The notes beneath the pieces are model-generated. The model was not told where the DNA came from. It saw nothing but the letters and a program-made list of their open reading frames with translations, and ran no database searches. Positions 10,673-23,450 of a stretch of 64,000 bases of DNA are shown here, one piece after another. The stretch is taken from positions 22,050,422 to 22,114,421 of the forward strand of contig NC_031498.1 of NCBI RefSeq assembly GCF_000237925.1. The letters are read 5' to 3'. Every line of letters starts with the position of its first letter. The stretch's first letter is position 1. This DNA is from Schistosoma mansoni (lineage: Eukaryota > Platyhelminthes > Trematoda > Strigeidida > Schistosomatidae). A program made the translations under genes and the position numbers.

Positions 10673-11075
10673 TGTAACGTCGTGTACTATATTACACCTA
10701 CATAGTTTATTCTAGTTTCTGGACAAGCCGATTCACCTATAATGTTATGAGTCATATTTTGATCTTGTTAATTATTCGCTTAATGACCTTGACTATATTT
10801 TTTATATGAGCGCATGTGTATGCACATTTCGTATCTTATTCATCGCATGTCTGTCATTCATTTTTGTCTGACTATAAATGTTGATTAATGCTTGCTCATA
10901 GCGAGTTGGCTTCCCAGCCATCTCCACTATGCGTCATCTTTCCTTCGCTTACTTACATTTGCTAGTGTGCTCACTGCCTTCTAGCCTATGTTATTGGTCA
11001 ATAAAAATGTAGTTGCTGTTTCCCTTTGTCTTCTGATATTATACACCGTTCAGATTGTTATAATAACGGTTATCA
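10673..11075 (+). repeat. LTR-like block (possible solo LTR or 5' LTR of an old gypsy element)
   Basis: About 400 bases bounded by TGTAACG...TATCA, with a TATA-like gactataaat and an AATAAA-type signal (gtcaataaaaatg) in LTR order. No partner LTR was found after the gypsy remains at 12.2-14.8 kb, and flanking duplications are not evident. It is proposed by layout only. Confidence 0.35.
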
Positions 11076-12234
11076 AGACGATCGATTAGCGAAGCACTCC
11101 ACCACAACTTCATTGATGAAGATGAATGAAATAAAGTTCTTATTTAATTAGTACATATTCTGTCGACTGCTCTCGTTAATAACAACATAAATAAAAATTG
11201 TTTCAGACAAGCGTATTTTAAACACGCATATGAATATCAGGAAGAAAATAAGTGAATATATAAGACGCTGGAATTGGCAACACACGTAATTAGAGAAAAT
11301 CATGCTTGACACAGCATATACAAACAGTGTATAAAGTACAAGTAGGTAGATAGACGTATACTTACCATCTTGCCCACATATAAAAAATCTGAAGGTTACA
11401 AGTGAATGATTAACAAAGCCTAAAACATGGTGTACCGAATAATCATCAAGATAATAATAATCTGTCTGGTTTTTGTTGATATCTGTCCAGAAGATAGAGT
11501 GAACCTTTATAGAAGTTATGATAGAAAAGTCATTGCAAACCAAAGGGAGCCAGATTCGTTTTGCTTTCACACAATGTGCATGAATTATTACAGCTATTCA
11601 ATCATCTGAATTTCCTTATTTATCATCTTGAAGTACTACGATTCCTTATGCCCTGGTGTGAAGAGAATATATCTGCATTTAAAATGAATAAATAATTGAG
11701 GTTCTAGTTAAACTGCTGCGGTAAATAAATCCCCAAAATCAGTAGCTCTACAAGTTTTGACATTGGATGCTGACCACATTAGTTTTAATGGACTCACCTA
11801 GCTAAAGGCGCTCGGTCATATATCCGTACCAGATCCCAAGTGGAAACGCCGTGCTCAACATAATCTGTAATCGCTAGCAAGCCTAGATCAGTCGATTCTC
11901 GATATATTGATAGAGTGTCAAATATATCTTCGAACCTCCTCGCTTCTGACTTTTGATTTCACTAGGTGGGTACGATTCATAGTAGATGTTACTGGCTAAC
12001 GCGTTGTCAAACTCCGAATACCTAAGGCATCTTCATCGGTGAGCCTAACGTGATCTGGTATACCAACTTGCAAACTGTCTGTTCCTTTTTGGAATTCCAT
12101 AAATCATTGCTTTATTTTAATTTTTGCAGATTGTAAATTTTTCGTATTTTTATATATTTCTTTTCCTCGTTCATTCTCCTACTTGATATTTCACCATAAC
12201 GAAACAGACACCTAAAGTACTTAAGTTAAAGACT
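11076..12234. other. Region between LTR-like block and gypsy remains, unclassified
   Basis: Contains a 140-codon hydrophobic frame on the minus strand (11148-11570) that I do not recognise and do not call a gene. The last 400 bases are less AT-rich and may belong to the retroelement leader. Confidence 0.35.
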
Positions 12235-14765
12235 ATGACTCCACCTTCATTTCAACTAATACCCTTTTGGCCGGACAACATCGAAGCCTTGTTCTGCTAC
12301 GCAGAAGCCGTTTTATACGAGCACGGCATGACTGATCCACGCGCACAATTCCTCGCTGTAGTAAAGGCATTACCGCGCGAGTTTAACAGGTAAGATACAA
12401 CTAGTATGTTTACTAGTGATGTTTTGGAACATTACAAAATTCTCCAACGAGGAGACCTGACCGATCAACAAAGGTTAGATCAACTCCTCAATAATACCGA
12501 CCTGCAACATGGTTCTATCACAGTTATGTTGCTAAGAACCAGAGAGGTGACTGGACAAAGAACTTTTGATGACGGCCTATTTAAACAACTTTTTTGTTTA
12601 AACTTCCTAAACGGGTGCAAGCTGTGCTGGCCTCATTTCAGAACAACGCCGTGGACGAACTGGCTACATCTACCGACCGCATTTTAGAGCTCACCAAATC
12701 TTCTAACGTCGAGGTCTTTTAGTTAAAGTAAAACCTCAAACAATAAGGAAAAAGTTATAGACCTATGTCATACACTGACACGTTTCCTTCGGTTTCGTAA
12801 TGACCGTAAACGATTACAAACCACGCGGAGTTTTTCATGCAAACAATCTCTCTTTAGATCACGAAATACATATAACTCCGACTGGTGCTGGTATCATAGC
12901 CAGTACGGAAAATCTAAAAATTGCAGAAAACCCTGCAATTTTTCGAACTCAAGAGCGACCGACACGAAAAACGTCTCGGGAGACTCCCTAGCCGGCACGC
13001 ATTAACAGCAACAGTAGCCGACATACATAGCCGTCTTTTATACGTCACAGATGTGATCATGAAAGTTCTCTACCTCGTCAATACTGGTGCAGAATTTAGA
13101 ATTCTTCCTTTACCGACTTCACGAATCTGTATTAAACTTACGGGCGGCAAAGGAAAAGCCAATCGCCACATACGGTAAAAGGTACGTTTACCTTAACGTG
13201 GGTTTACGCAAACCCATTCACTGGATCTTCGTTGTTGCAGATGTTTCTATGCCGATCGTTAGTATGGACCTCCAATAGCATCACAATATGCTCATTGACA
13301 CACGCAAACGAAGGTTAATAGACGGAAACATTGAGTTATCTGTTTGCAGATTGTCCACGGTCACAACTAAGTACACCATAGACCCATTATATAAATCATT
13401 ACTGGGATATACGAACCGCAACCAAAATCGCCCTGTGTAGCCAGCAATGTTACACATCGCATCTCGACTACAAGACCACCTGTATTCTCGAAAGCACGCC
13501 GACTGGCTCCCGAAAAACTGTGGTTGGTCAAAAACGAGTTTGACCACATGATAGAGTTAGGAACCATTCGACTGTCAAACAGCCCATGAGCATCACCTTT
13601 GCACATGGTCCCAAAAAAACAGCAACGATTGGCGTCCAGCTGGTGACTATCGGGGTTTGAATGCAAAAACCAATCCCGATCTTTACCCGTTGCCCCACAT
13701 TTACGATTTGACAGCAACCTTGAAAGGTACAACTATCTCTCCGAAAACCGACTTGGTTAAAGCCTATAACCAAAAACCACTATCATAACTCCCTTCGAAC
13801 TTTACGAATTTTCGCGAATGCCTTTCGGCCTAAGAAATGCTGCCCAGACTTTCCAAAGGTTCACAGATGGCGTTTTTTCGGGGTCTCAACCTCGTACACG
13901 AGTATGCCGATAACTGCTTGATAGCAAGTCCGGACAGAGAATCTCATCTCTAGCATCTGGACATTCTGCTCAAATGACTGCAAAAGTGTAGCATTAATGT
14001 AAACATTCGGAAATGCCAAATTGGAACCGCCTCCTCAGATTTCCTAGGACACACTATTTATGATCAAGGCATCCGACCTCTGAGAAGCAAAGTGGCTGCT
14101 ATTCTGGATCACCCAGAACCGACAGTCATTCAGCAATAACCCACGTTTAACGGCCTTGTAGATTTCTATAGATGGTTCATACCAAACTGTGCGTCCTTCA
14201 TAAAATCTCTAACCGACCGACTTCGTGGAAATGCGAAATCCATCAGTTTGGACGATACCGCAAGAAAAGCATTCTCGTCAGTCAGGAAACTTATCGCAAA
14301 AGCAACCATACTTACACATCAGGACACTCAAGTACCCATTGGTATTGGATTAGACACATACGAATCAGCATTCGGAGGGCTCTTAAAACAATGGGTTAAC
14401 CACTCCTGGCAACGTTTGGCGTTCTTCTCGAGACGATTGCTAGTCACTGAGTCGAGGTATAGCACTTTCGACAGGAAACTCCTAGCTGTGTATTGTGCTG
14501 CACGACATTTTCAACACTCTACTGAAGGCATAGAATTCACTCTTTTCGTTGGTCATAAACCTCTTACTTTCTCCTTAATCTCATTTTCAGACAAGTGCTC
14601 ACCTCGAGTCTCGAGAACTGGACTGTATTTCACGGTGTACTTCAGACATACAGCACATTTCTGTAGCAAACAATGTAGTTGCAGACGCCTTGTCTTTTTG
14701 GCTGAAATTACTTTTAACTGGACACCACATTTCACCAGTTCGAAAAATGTAAATAATCCAAAGTA
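12235..14765 (+). mobile_element. Old Ty3/gypsy-type LTR retrotransposon remains
   Basis: Parts in order on the plus strand: a gag-like start (FQLIPFWPDNIEALFCYAEA), a protease-like segment near 13080-13280, reverse-transcriptase-like stretches, and an RNase H-like segment (FSSVRKLIAKATILTH and LDTYESAFGGLL) at 14248-14600. No integrase was recognised. The copy is broken many times and clearly old. Protein similarity suggests a Ty3/gypsy element of the kind described from schistosomes. Confidence 0.75.
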
Positions 14766-15769
14766 GCTAGATTTAAACTCATAAGAAGTGGAATTTGCAT
14801 ATAAACCAACACTTGCTAGCCTGAGAAGTGAACATTAAGTGGGTCTTTTGAGCTAAACTTAACACTTTTTTGAGGAGTAGGTACATCATTGAAAATATTG
14901 TTTTTGTTTGAGTGCGTTAAGGTCTTATCCTATGGTTCCGATTCATTTAGTTACATTAACTTCAGTGGTTTTGAATGTATTGCTAAGTGTCAGTGTTTAT
15001 CTAACATCAATACCATTGATGATATCAGAGGTTCAAACTTGTATCCGTTTTCTGGTCAGCAACAATTCCATAGTGACTGAATATGACTGTCTTGCCGAAG
15101 AAACAGGGGCAAAACTTCAGGCGTAATGAAAGCTTTCGTTGTATTGTGTATAAGATCATTTTACATATACTTGTGTGTGCGCATGTGCTGATGTGAGAGT
15201 GAGGAAATTCCCCCTATATGCATATCTTATTGCATGGATATTTAATTACCATATATCTCGTCTTATCCCTCAATCTTTTAAAATCATGTATCGTCTTTTA
15301 ACAAGGACAGGTTTAGTGCTGATATTTACCTAGATTTGCGTTTCTTGTATTGTATTAATCTTGTATTGGTACTCCCTGGTTGATAAGAATTTTGCTTTTA
15401 TTGACGTCTGATTGTGATACATGCCATAATGTTTCGCCGCTTTTTGGTTGTGCTTCCTTAAATTGACTGACATGAATTGTTCCTTTTTTGAAATAAAGTA
15501 GGCTTGCTGCTTGTTGGAAACGCCCACAATCCTTGACAAGCGATTTATCACCACGACAGCTGACATTTTGTTTACTTGTTATTTTACGGTTTTTATTATT
15601 TAAATTTTTAATTGAGTGAAATGATCTATGCAGCAGGGTAGAACAATGTCCTTTGTTTCCCAAGAGCATCGTTATTCTTTGACAAGTAATTAGATTACCA
15701 GATCCTAGCATTTTTATAATTGATATTGTCGCAGTTTGGTTATGTCCGGTTTCGAAAATATAAATTAAC
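14766..15769. other. Intergenic, unclassified
   Basis: No gene recognised. A 118-codon minus-strand frame (15355-15711) matches nothing I know; it sits next to an Smα tail and may be repeat-derived. Confidence 0.35.
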
Positions 15770-16103
15770 TGTATCTCTCATGCACATAGTGTTGTTTGCT
15801 TGTATCTTCCCACTGTTGTTTATGACTGCAGTTCATCCGTCTCCTGTTGGCTATGTGTATCCTGTGCGGATTGCCTCGATATTGCCTCAAGTCACGATCT
15901 ATTTGAGCACAGATGGATAGCGTCTGTCAGTGGGATCTAGGGCGCGCTTTTCGTTCTACGAAACCAAGTGAATTCGAACTTCACCCCATTGTACAAACAA
16001 CTGGCTATCAGGACTCAGTAGTTGAGCGGATAACTCAAAGCGAAAAGTAATGGGTTCGGGTGCCGGAGTGAACGTCAACTCTGAGGTACAGGTACATACA
16101 ACT
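15770..16103 (+). repeat. Smα-type hammerhead SINE, left part (interrupted by BEL/Pao element)
   Basis: 15770-15930 is an inverted copy of the Smα tail (the caatatcgaggcaat motif and its neighbours on the minus strand) running into cagatggatagcgtctg, the inverted arm. A tRNA-like part follows: A-box-like ggactcagtagttgagcgg and B-box-like gggttcgggtgcc. The segment ends in gaggtacaggtacatacaact, the 5' side of ribozyme stem I. The element resumes at 21553, after the BEL insertion. Confidence 0.8.
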
Positions 16104-16674
16104 TGTAAGATCCAAACCTAAATTCCAATAGGTCTGGATGTGGTCGAATAACCGTTAGATAGCTTTAGACACTCGTGTCTCAGTTCAAATCAAAACAAGG
16201 TATATATTTGACACGGTTCTAAACGAATATTATCACCCAGTTATTCAACCAACAATTGATACCAAAATATTCAATCAAAAACACCAAAGAATAAGCGTTA
16301 TTCTATCCTTTCTGGATAGATCAAGGGAGATTCCGTTTGAGCGGTTATTTTATAACACCAAGTGTTTCAATTTCTGGAAAAGTGCTCCAAATACAACCAA
16401 AAATGCACGATCCCAGTCAAGTTCAAACCGCACAATCAAAAAGCGAGCAGCCAATATGGCAGATACCAGAATAATAGCAATTAAAACAAACTATATACAG
16501 CTCAGTAAAGAACATGGAGACTCAATAAAAAACGATAGTAAAACCAAGAAAATTGAACGTTACAGTCTTAATTAGCATAATAAATGTTAACAGCATATAC
16601 AAATAAAGAAAACGTAAGGAAGAAATCACAAGTGTATGCATGGAGGGATTTTCACTTGCAAAATGGATCCAACA
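16104..16674 (-). repeat. BEL/Pao 3' LTR
   Basis: 571 bp, identical by eye to the 5' LTR at 20982-21552. On the minus strand it is preceded by a purine-rich run (ggagggattttgggggccgg), a plausible polypurine tract. Confidence 0.92.
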
Positions 16675-16819
16675 CCGGCCCCCAAAATCCCTCCATACTG
16701 CACAAGCTATTCTGATGTCTTTTTTGCCATGGTTCACCTAATCGCTTTCCTCACTAAAAGAACGGGTAGGACTTACAACAGTACGCCTACTCGTTCTGTC
16801 TACATTGTTTGACAATTAA

Positions 16820-19800
16820 CTAATTGGACCCTTCTAGGAGACATACCTTACGTATATCCCTTCTAATAGACCCGTTATTAGTACGTACTGACACCGTCCT
16901 AACCTTTCCGTCCTTGTCTGTTTCACAACTCCCTATTACCCCTAGAGGCCACTTACCGCGGGTGAAAATATCAGAAACCACAATTACTACATCACCTGGC
17001 TGGAAATTACGACGCTCAACCAACCATTTTTGACGAGCTTGTAAGGATGGTATGTACTCACGCAGCCACCTTTTCCAAAACACGTTAGCTAGATAATTCA
17101 CCTGTTTCCAGCGTTTATCATAATTAACTCTGATACTACTTTCGTCAACTATACTGTCGCATTCCCTCAACAAAAGCAAACTGTTAGGTGTTAATGCTAG
17201 CTTGTCGTTAGCATCTTGTACAATCGGGGTTAATGGTCGATCGTTCAATATCCTTTCAATTTCAACCAAATAGGTGCCTAAAGTTTCATCATTCAACGTT
17301 TGTTCTCTGGTGATCAATAATAATAGTCTACGTACGGATCTTATCATTCTTTCCCACACACCCCCTCTGTGGCTGGATGACGGAGGGTTAAAATGCCACT
17401 GAATCTGCTTCGCTGACAATTCATTACTTATCCTTTGTTGGTCCCACTGCCGAACATATTTCCTTAGCTCAGATATTGCACCCACGAAGTTCGACCCGTT
17501 ATCACTATATATCTCTGAGGGCTTCCCTCTTCTTCCAATAAAACGTAACAGGGCCATCACAAATGAATCGGTATTCAAACTATAAGCCAATTCAATATGC
17601 ACTGCACGTGTTTGCAAACAAGTAAATATACAACCATACCTCTTTTCTAGTGATCTTCCCCTTTTTACTAAAATGGGTCCGAAGTAATCCACCCCTACAA
17701 TTGAGAAACTATGCCAGCCTGGTTTCACTCTACATGCGGGAAGCGGTGCCATCAATTGCTGTCCTGAGTTCGTCGTATACCGCCGACAAATTACACACTT
17801 ACCTATCACTCTCCTGACTGTGCTGGTCCCTTTTACTATCCAATAGTATTTTCGGATTGCGGCAAGTACTTGAGAAGTTCCTGAGTGTCCTTCTTCTTTA
17901 TGATAATGTCTAACTATCATTTCTGTCACTAAATGGCGACTAGGTAATATTACTGGATGCTTGAAGTCATCAGGGTAATCGGAGTAGTTTAGACGACCTC
18001 CAACACATAGTAAACCGTCGAGCATTATAGGCGATAAACGCTTCAGATCATTTTGACTATTCACATTACTGTTGTTCTTAAATTCACTGAGTAATCTCCC
18101 ATATACTTCTTTCTGGACTATCATTAAGACCTTACGTTTGGCACTTTCAAGCTCTTCGACCTTCAGGCATCCCGAATGAACGGATCCTTCACGACTTGAT
18201 GAGCGAAGTATCATCCAATATTCTATAAACCTTCGTAGCCAGGCTACTGCCCTGACTAATCTTAACCAGTCTGAGTAATAAGAAATAATAGGGAACTTGT
18301 CATAATTCACTTTACTCAAATTAACCACAGCAGTCTTTCTGAACTCAATACTGTCCGGAATAGTTCGTGGGCAATCGGTAATAGTTTTACCGAACTCAGC
18401 TTGCAGTAAAGTAGGGCACTTAATCCACGACTCAAGGTCGGCCAATTTTTGTATACCTCTCGAGGTCCAATCCGCTGGGTTCTCCGACGATTTGACGTAA
18501 GTCCATTGCTCAACCTTAGTGTGCTGATGTAAGATAGCGAGACGATTAGCTATATAGGTACTATATCGGTTTCCTGTATTTTTAATGTAATACAACACTA
18601 TCATAGAATCAGTATGAAATTTCACTTCGCAGAAAAAATTGGGTAAGCTTCTTTGTGGCACTTCACTTAGCCTTACGCTTAAAACTGCTGCTGCCATCTC
18701 AAGCCTCGGTATAGTGACTGGTTTTATAGGTGCCACCCTCAGTTTCTCTGGCTTTTTGGGATTTATTACCGCGTGATGAGGTAGATACCAGCGAGGGAGA
18801 TAATCTGACCTCAACTGAATTTCAGGGACCCTTTGTGCATATCCTTTAGCAAGATTACTTTCAATACTTCTAGCATATTTAGTGTATAGGTTGCTATCCT
18901 TCATCAACCTACGCTTCAAACTAAGTAATCTACTGGCCGCTACTTCATAATTTCCCGTTTTTTTGTTTGGATACATTTTCCATGGTATTGGAACTACGAA
19001 GTGACCACCATCGTAGAAGGTACCCCTTTCCACTATTTCTATTGCTGCTCGATCCTCTACTGACGGCGATTTATCGCTTGAATATACATCAGCGAATTCT
19101 ACGTCATAAAGCTTACGAAATTGATCTTCTAACGTCTGCAGCTTACTCATACAGTTACTAACTTTTTTCTTCAATCCCGAAAATGATGTAGGTCCAAACA
19201 CGGTCCACCCGAGCAACGTTTTTACTGCATACGGATTTTTTCTTCCACCTAGCCGTTGATCGAGTACCCAGTGGGCTTCCGGGACATCACAACCAATCAG
19301 TAACACAACTTCGCCAGAATCTATAACTTCTAAAGGTACATCGCTCAAATGCGGCCACTTCACTAGGCTGCTCATGACCGTTTTCGTCGGCTTATGCTCA
19401 GGTATTTGCGACACTACCAGGGCTCTTTGAATTTTAACGTGCTCAGATTGATCTAAGGAATACACCTCAAAAGGTGTCTTTATCACTCGTGTTGCCTTAT
19501 TGCCGCTCACGGTTTGTACAACCACCGACGACTGTTCCTCGTTTAGCCCCAACAACTTCAAACATCCTGACCTGATCAAGGTTACGTCAGAGCCATTATC
19601 CAAAAGGGCATACCCCACAACCTCAGCGTTTCCCGATCTCAACCTCACGGGAATCATTCCCAGACACACGTGACCGTCCACTGGCCTATCATGTCCACAA
19701 TGGTTCACCGTAGCCAGTCTATCCTCTGATTTACTCTTTGCCGAACCCTTATGCAACAGAGAGTGATGTCTCCCAGAACATCCGTCAATGGCGCAACGTC

Positions 19801-20857
19801 TCATCACCTTGCATTCAATAGCTTTATGCCCTTGTTTAAGACATACGAAACAGATACTCTTACCTTTGACGTGCGACAGACGTTCTTCTTTCGTGAGAGC
19901 TAAGAATTGACTACACTCGTAAACAGCGTGATCGCCTGAGCACATACTACACTTAGCACTTGCGATCGGTGTATTCTTCGGTCTCACTACGGAATGATAA
20001 CATGATTTAGTAGTAACTCCGCCTCTTGGACGCTCAGCCAATTGTCCAAACCTACTCGCAGCTACTCTCGCTTTAGCTGCTACGAACTGAGTGAGTTCGG
20101 CGAACGTTGGCTCCCTGTCCTCTTCTGTCAAACTATCTACCACTTCGGCCCATTGTCTTTGCATAGGTTGGGGCAGAAATCTTACTACTCTCTCTAACGT
20201 AACCAGCGAATTCAAGTCGGCAGTGTAATTCATTTGCTCTAGAATCATACTACAATTTTCCATCTTTATTGCTAAACTTGAGAGTTGCTCGGCGTCATGA
20301 CAACCACGCCTTACATCATTGAATAAATCCTCCAAAGTCTCTCTTGCTATAACATGAGCTTGACCGAATAATCGTTTCAAAATATCTCTAGCTCTTTTAT
20401 ACCCAGACGTGGCCTCCATCATTACACATCCTTCGATGGCTGCTTTAGCCTTACCCTTGCAATAATGGAGCAAATACAGCAAACGTTGACTATCATCAGA
20501 TACTCTTGCCGCAACGTAGGTATCGTATTGTTTTATAAACTTCCAATATTCCTTCGGCTTTCCATCAAAATAACACAATTCAACTTTCGGTAGCTCTAAC
20601 CCAACTATAGGAACCTTAGGTGTTGTGCCCGAGACTGCATGCCTAAGTCTTTCCCCTTTATCTAAACTAAGATCCGCTACCTTATCTAACATTACGTCAC
20701 TATCACTATCACTATAGCTCTCTTTAAATACATTAGAACCATGAGGCGTAAAGACATCAGAAAAAACTTGCTTTGTACTAAGGGATTTGTCGTTAACCTT
20801 GTCTTCACCCTCTCCGATCAGCTTAGGGATTGACTTCTTTGCACGATTGTTAGGCAT
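16820..20857 (-). pseudogene. BEL/Pao gag-pol reading frame (element-borne)
   Basis: A frame of 1345 codons. From the N-terminus: a gag-like region; cysteine/histidine clusters typical of BEL zinc knuckles (CSMCSGDHAVYECSQF, CFVCLKQGHKAIEC); an aspartic protease motif LLDNGSDVTLI; pol segments including an RNase H-like part (FHTDSMIVLYYIKN); an integrase zinc-binding region (HYHKEEGHSG with CVICRR) and catalytic core (GVDYFGPI, SDNGSNF, WERMIRSVRR). It is shorter than a complete BEL polyprotein and is treated as broken. Confidence 0.88.
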
Positions 20858-20878
20858 CTCGAATTATCGACCAAATTT

Positions 20879-20981
20879 GTTTCAGAACTGTGAGCGAGGA
20901 CCAAGCTGCAAACCGACCAATATTTGTTCAGGACTGTTGAACACGGACCAAGCTGCCAACCGACCAATATTCGTTTAGAAC
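20879..20981 (-). repeat. Two tandem ~47-bp repeats between 5' LTR and gag of the BEL element
   Basis: Two units sharing gaccaagctgc and aaccgaccaatatt, each introduced by an imperfect copy of ttcagaactg, lie next to the 5' LTR where the primer-binding site is expected. A third partial start (gtttagaactg) abuts the LTR. Confidence 0.7.
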
Positions 20982-21552
20982 TGTAAGATCCAAACCTAAA
21001 TTCCAATAGGTCTGGATGTGGTCGAATAACCGTTAGATAGCTTTAGACACTCGTGTCTCAGTTCAAATCAAAACAAGGTATATATTTGACACGGTTCTAA
21101 ACGAATATTATCACCCAGTTATTCAACCAACAATTGATACCAAAATATTCAATCAAAAACACCAAAGAATAAGCGTTATTCTATCCTTTCTGGATAGATC
21201 AAGGGAGATTCCGTTTGAGCGGTTATTTTATAACACCAAGTGTTTCAATTTCTGGAAAAGTGCTCCAAATACAACCAAAAATGCACGATCCCAGTCAAGT
21301 TCAAACCGCACAATCAAAAAGCGAGCAGCCAATATGGCAGATACCAGAATAATAGCAATTAAAACAAACTATATACAGCTCAGTAAAGAACATGGAGACT
21401 CAATAAAAAACGATAGTAAAACCAAGAAAATTGAACGTTACAGTCTTAATTAGCATAATAAATGTTAACAGCATATACAAATAAAGAAAACGTAAGGAAG
21501 AAATCACAAGTGTATGCATGGAGGGATTTTCACTTGCAAAATGGATCCAACA
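20982..21552 (-). repeat. BEL/Pao 5' LTR
   Basis: 571 bp, identical by eye to 16104-16674; followed by the target duplication caact at 21553-21557. Confidence 0.92.
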
Positions 21553-21625
21553 CAACTGACGAGTTCCAGGTAGAACGAAACACCTGTCCTGGATTCCACT
21601 TCCAGCCACTATCCATATTTGTATA
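21553..21625 (+). ncRNA. Smα hammerhead, right part, beyond the BEL insertion
   Basis: Core CTGACGAG (21556-21563), stem II GTTC/GAAC with loop CAGGTA, GAAA, stem III AC-ACCT-GT, cleavage triplet GTC (21586-21588), then the classic Smα tail ctggattccac and cagccactatccat. The 5' strand of stem I lies on the other side of the BEL element and pairs poorly even when adjacent. It is a dead ribozyme, but the assignment is clear. Confidence 0.75.
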
Positions 21626-22549
21626 TCTCATTTCCTAAAGTTGCTCACATCCACTGTTTGTTTTATGTTGTTTTCCTTTGCTTTAGCTGCTGCCTTGAAG
21701 TGTTGGACGGCTTTGTCTATAGTAATTATCAACCCATATTAATTGGTACGCTTGTTCATTTAAATCCCACCATGCCAGTCAGGTTGATGGGGTAACAGCA
21801 AAACTGAAAGCAGAAAACTCATTAGCAAAGTTGTACTGTTAATTGTACTGCGATGTGATGATGGTACAGTATTTCCCTTAGGCAACGAACATCTAAAGTG
21901 AAGCATCTTTCTCAAGACGGAAGTACGGATTCATAAAACACCGACTCTCGAAATGTTTCACTTCACTTTACTTCATGTACTTCCGTCTCTGTCTGTAGGG
22001 CCATTTGAAGCACAAGGTTAACACAATAAAAGCATCACATGGAATGGTCGTGTATGACAAGCTTCTAGGAGTTGGTCTGAGCTCCGTCATCACGTCGCCA
22101 GATCACAACATGACAGACTATCCTAGCCTCGATTGCAATACTCAATTGTTTGTGCACTGTCTGAATAAATAGGGCAGACAGATCTTTTGACATGGAGATC
22201 CCCATAACTTACTTAACAATGGATGCAACTAGACTATATATTCATCGGCCATTTTAGTGAGGTTCATTGGAAGGCCATCCCTCATTATGGAAAACATGTC
22301 TAGGCTCTCATTATGCTGTAGTGTGAGCACGAGTTTACTCGTTGGATACAGAAACCATGGCGAAAAACTCTTCTGAGTTCAACTTAATGAATGAGACATT
22401 AAAAGTATATTTCAGGAGTAAATAGAAAAGCAGTTGTTCAATCTCCTAAACAGTGTTCATCCTTATGTACGTCGGCATGATATATGGACAGCCTTGAAAG
22501 TAGCAGTGAGATTTTCGAACAACTGTAACCAAAAGATTAAGAGAAATTA
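21626..22549. other. Intergenic, unclassified
   Basis: No gene seen. An imperfect inverted repeat (aagtgaagcatctt and its partner, with acggaagtac) occurs at about 21896-22000. The remainder may be decayed transposon sequence. Confidence 0.35.
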
Positions 22550-23450
22550 GTGGATTTCAGAATTGTCTAATCAATTGATAGATGTTCGCAAACTCATCTT
22601 TCAAGGCTCTGAATCCGATGACGAGCCGAAGCAAGTTGATTATGGATTGACAGAAAATCTGAGCAGTGATTGTGTGCAGCGGTGGGCAGCTTGGTCAAAG
22701 ACGATAAACAGAGAGAAAGCCATAATCAACAGTAGATAAGGTTTCAGAGTTATCAGAGATACAGCTATTTAATGTCGTGAGTTGGTGAGACGATTTTTGA
22801 AAAAAGATGGGTCAGTTTTTAGCTTCCAACCCAGTTGACTGAAATGGTGGGTAAAACGCTTTGAAGAACACTTCAAATACTCTTTAGCTACGTCTCATAT
22901 ACTGATGCCTACGAAGCAATCGGAATGGGATGTCAGCAGTATGCACTCAGAAGTTCAAAGAATAAGAAGAGGCCGTAAATATTCTAAAACGAGAGAAAGC
23001 TGTATAACCTAGTGGATTAATCCCTGAGGTCTTACGGGATGATGCTGGTCCACATGGGCAGTTCTCTTGTGATGGCTACAGAGAAACCAGTTTGACTAAC
23101 GTAGTGTTTTAAATATTGGCCTCAGTAATAGTGAAGAGCGAACTTGTGAAATTCAGGCCAGTCCCAAACCTATACGTGAATGTATAGACCCAATATTCAC
23201 CATTCTCCAGGTCCTAAAGCACAGACATAACCACCGACTGCTAGACAAAACACAATTTCTGAAACTTAGGATATATATTGATATCGTAAATGAAACACAT
23301 TGAGGATTTCATGTTCTGTCAGAAGTGTTCAGAACTCTTCACGGCGTGCATCAGTTAACATTAACATTCATTCATTAGATAAACAACTGAGCTGGAGCTT
23401 ATGTTCTGATGACATAAAAGTTGTCGGAGATAAGTGATAAGGGATGATGT
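22550..23450 (+). mobile_element. CR1/Jockey-like LINE fragment, degenerate
   Basis: Conceptual plus-strand pieces include SGLIPEVLRDDAGPHGQF (the palm-entry region of LINE reverse transcriptases) and, near 23380-23430, NKQLSWSLCSDDIKVVG, which resembles the YADD-containing motif. Several stops and frame changes separate the pieces. No ends were found. Confidence 0.5.

Larger units (their letters stand above)
16104..21552 (-). mobile_element. BEL/Pao LTR retrotransposon, young copy
   Basis: Two 571-bp LTRs (16104-16674 and 20982-21552) read identical by eye, start TG and end CA, and are flanked by the 5-bp duplication caact (16099-16103 and 21553-21557). The element is on the minus strand. 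Its single long frame has gag, zinc-knuckle, protease, RNase H-like and integrase parts in the BEL/Pao order; Sinbad is the described schistosome member of this clade. Identical LTRs mean insertion was recent. The coding part nevertheless appears broken, with about one break, so the copy is probably not autonomous. Confidence 0.92.

Noticed and set aside
11148-11570. 140-codon hydrophobic minus-strand frame resembling a membrane protein
   Set aside because: Hydrophobic composition is expected from AT-rich DNA; no family motif, no splice context, and it lies between retroelement remains.
15355-15711. 118-codon minus-strand frame
   Set aside because: No recognisable motif; abuts an Smα tail; a second overlapping frame of similar quality exists on the same strand.
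18316-19161. Small frames inside the BEL/Pao coding region
   Set aside because: Shadows of the long minus-strand frame in other frames.
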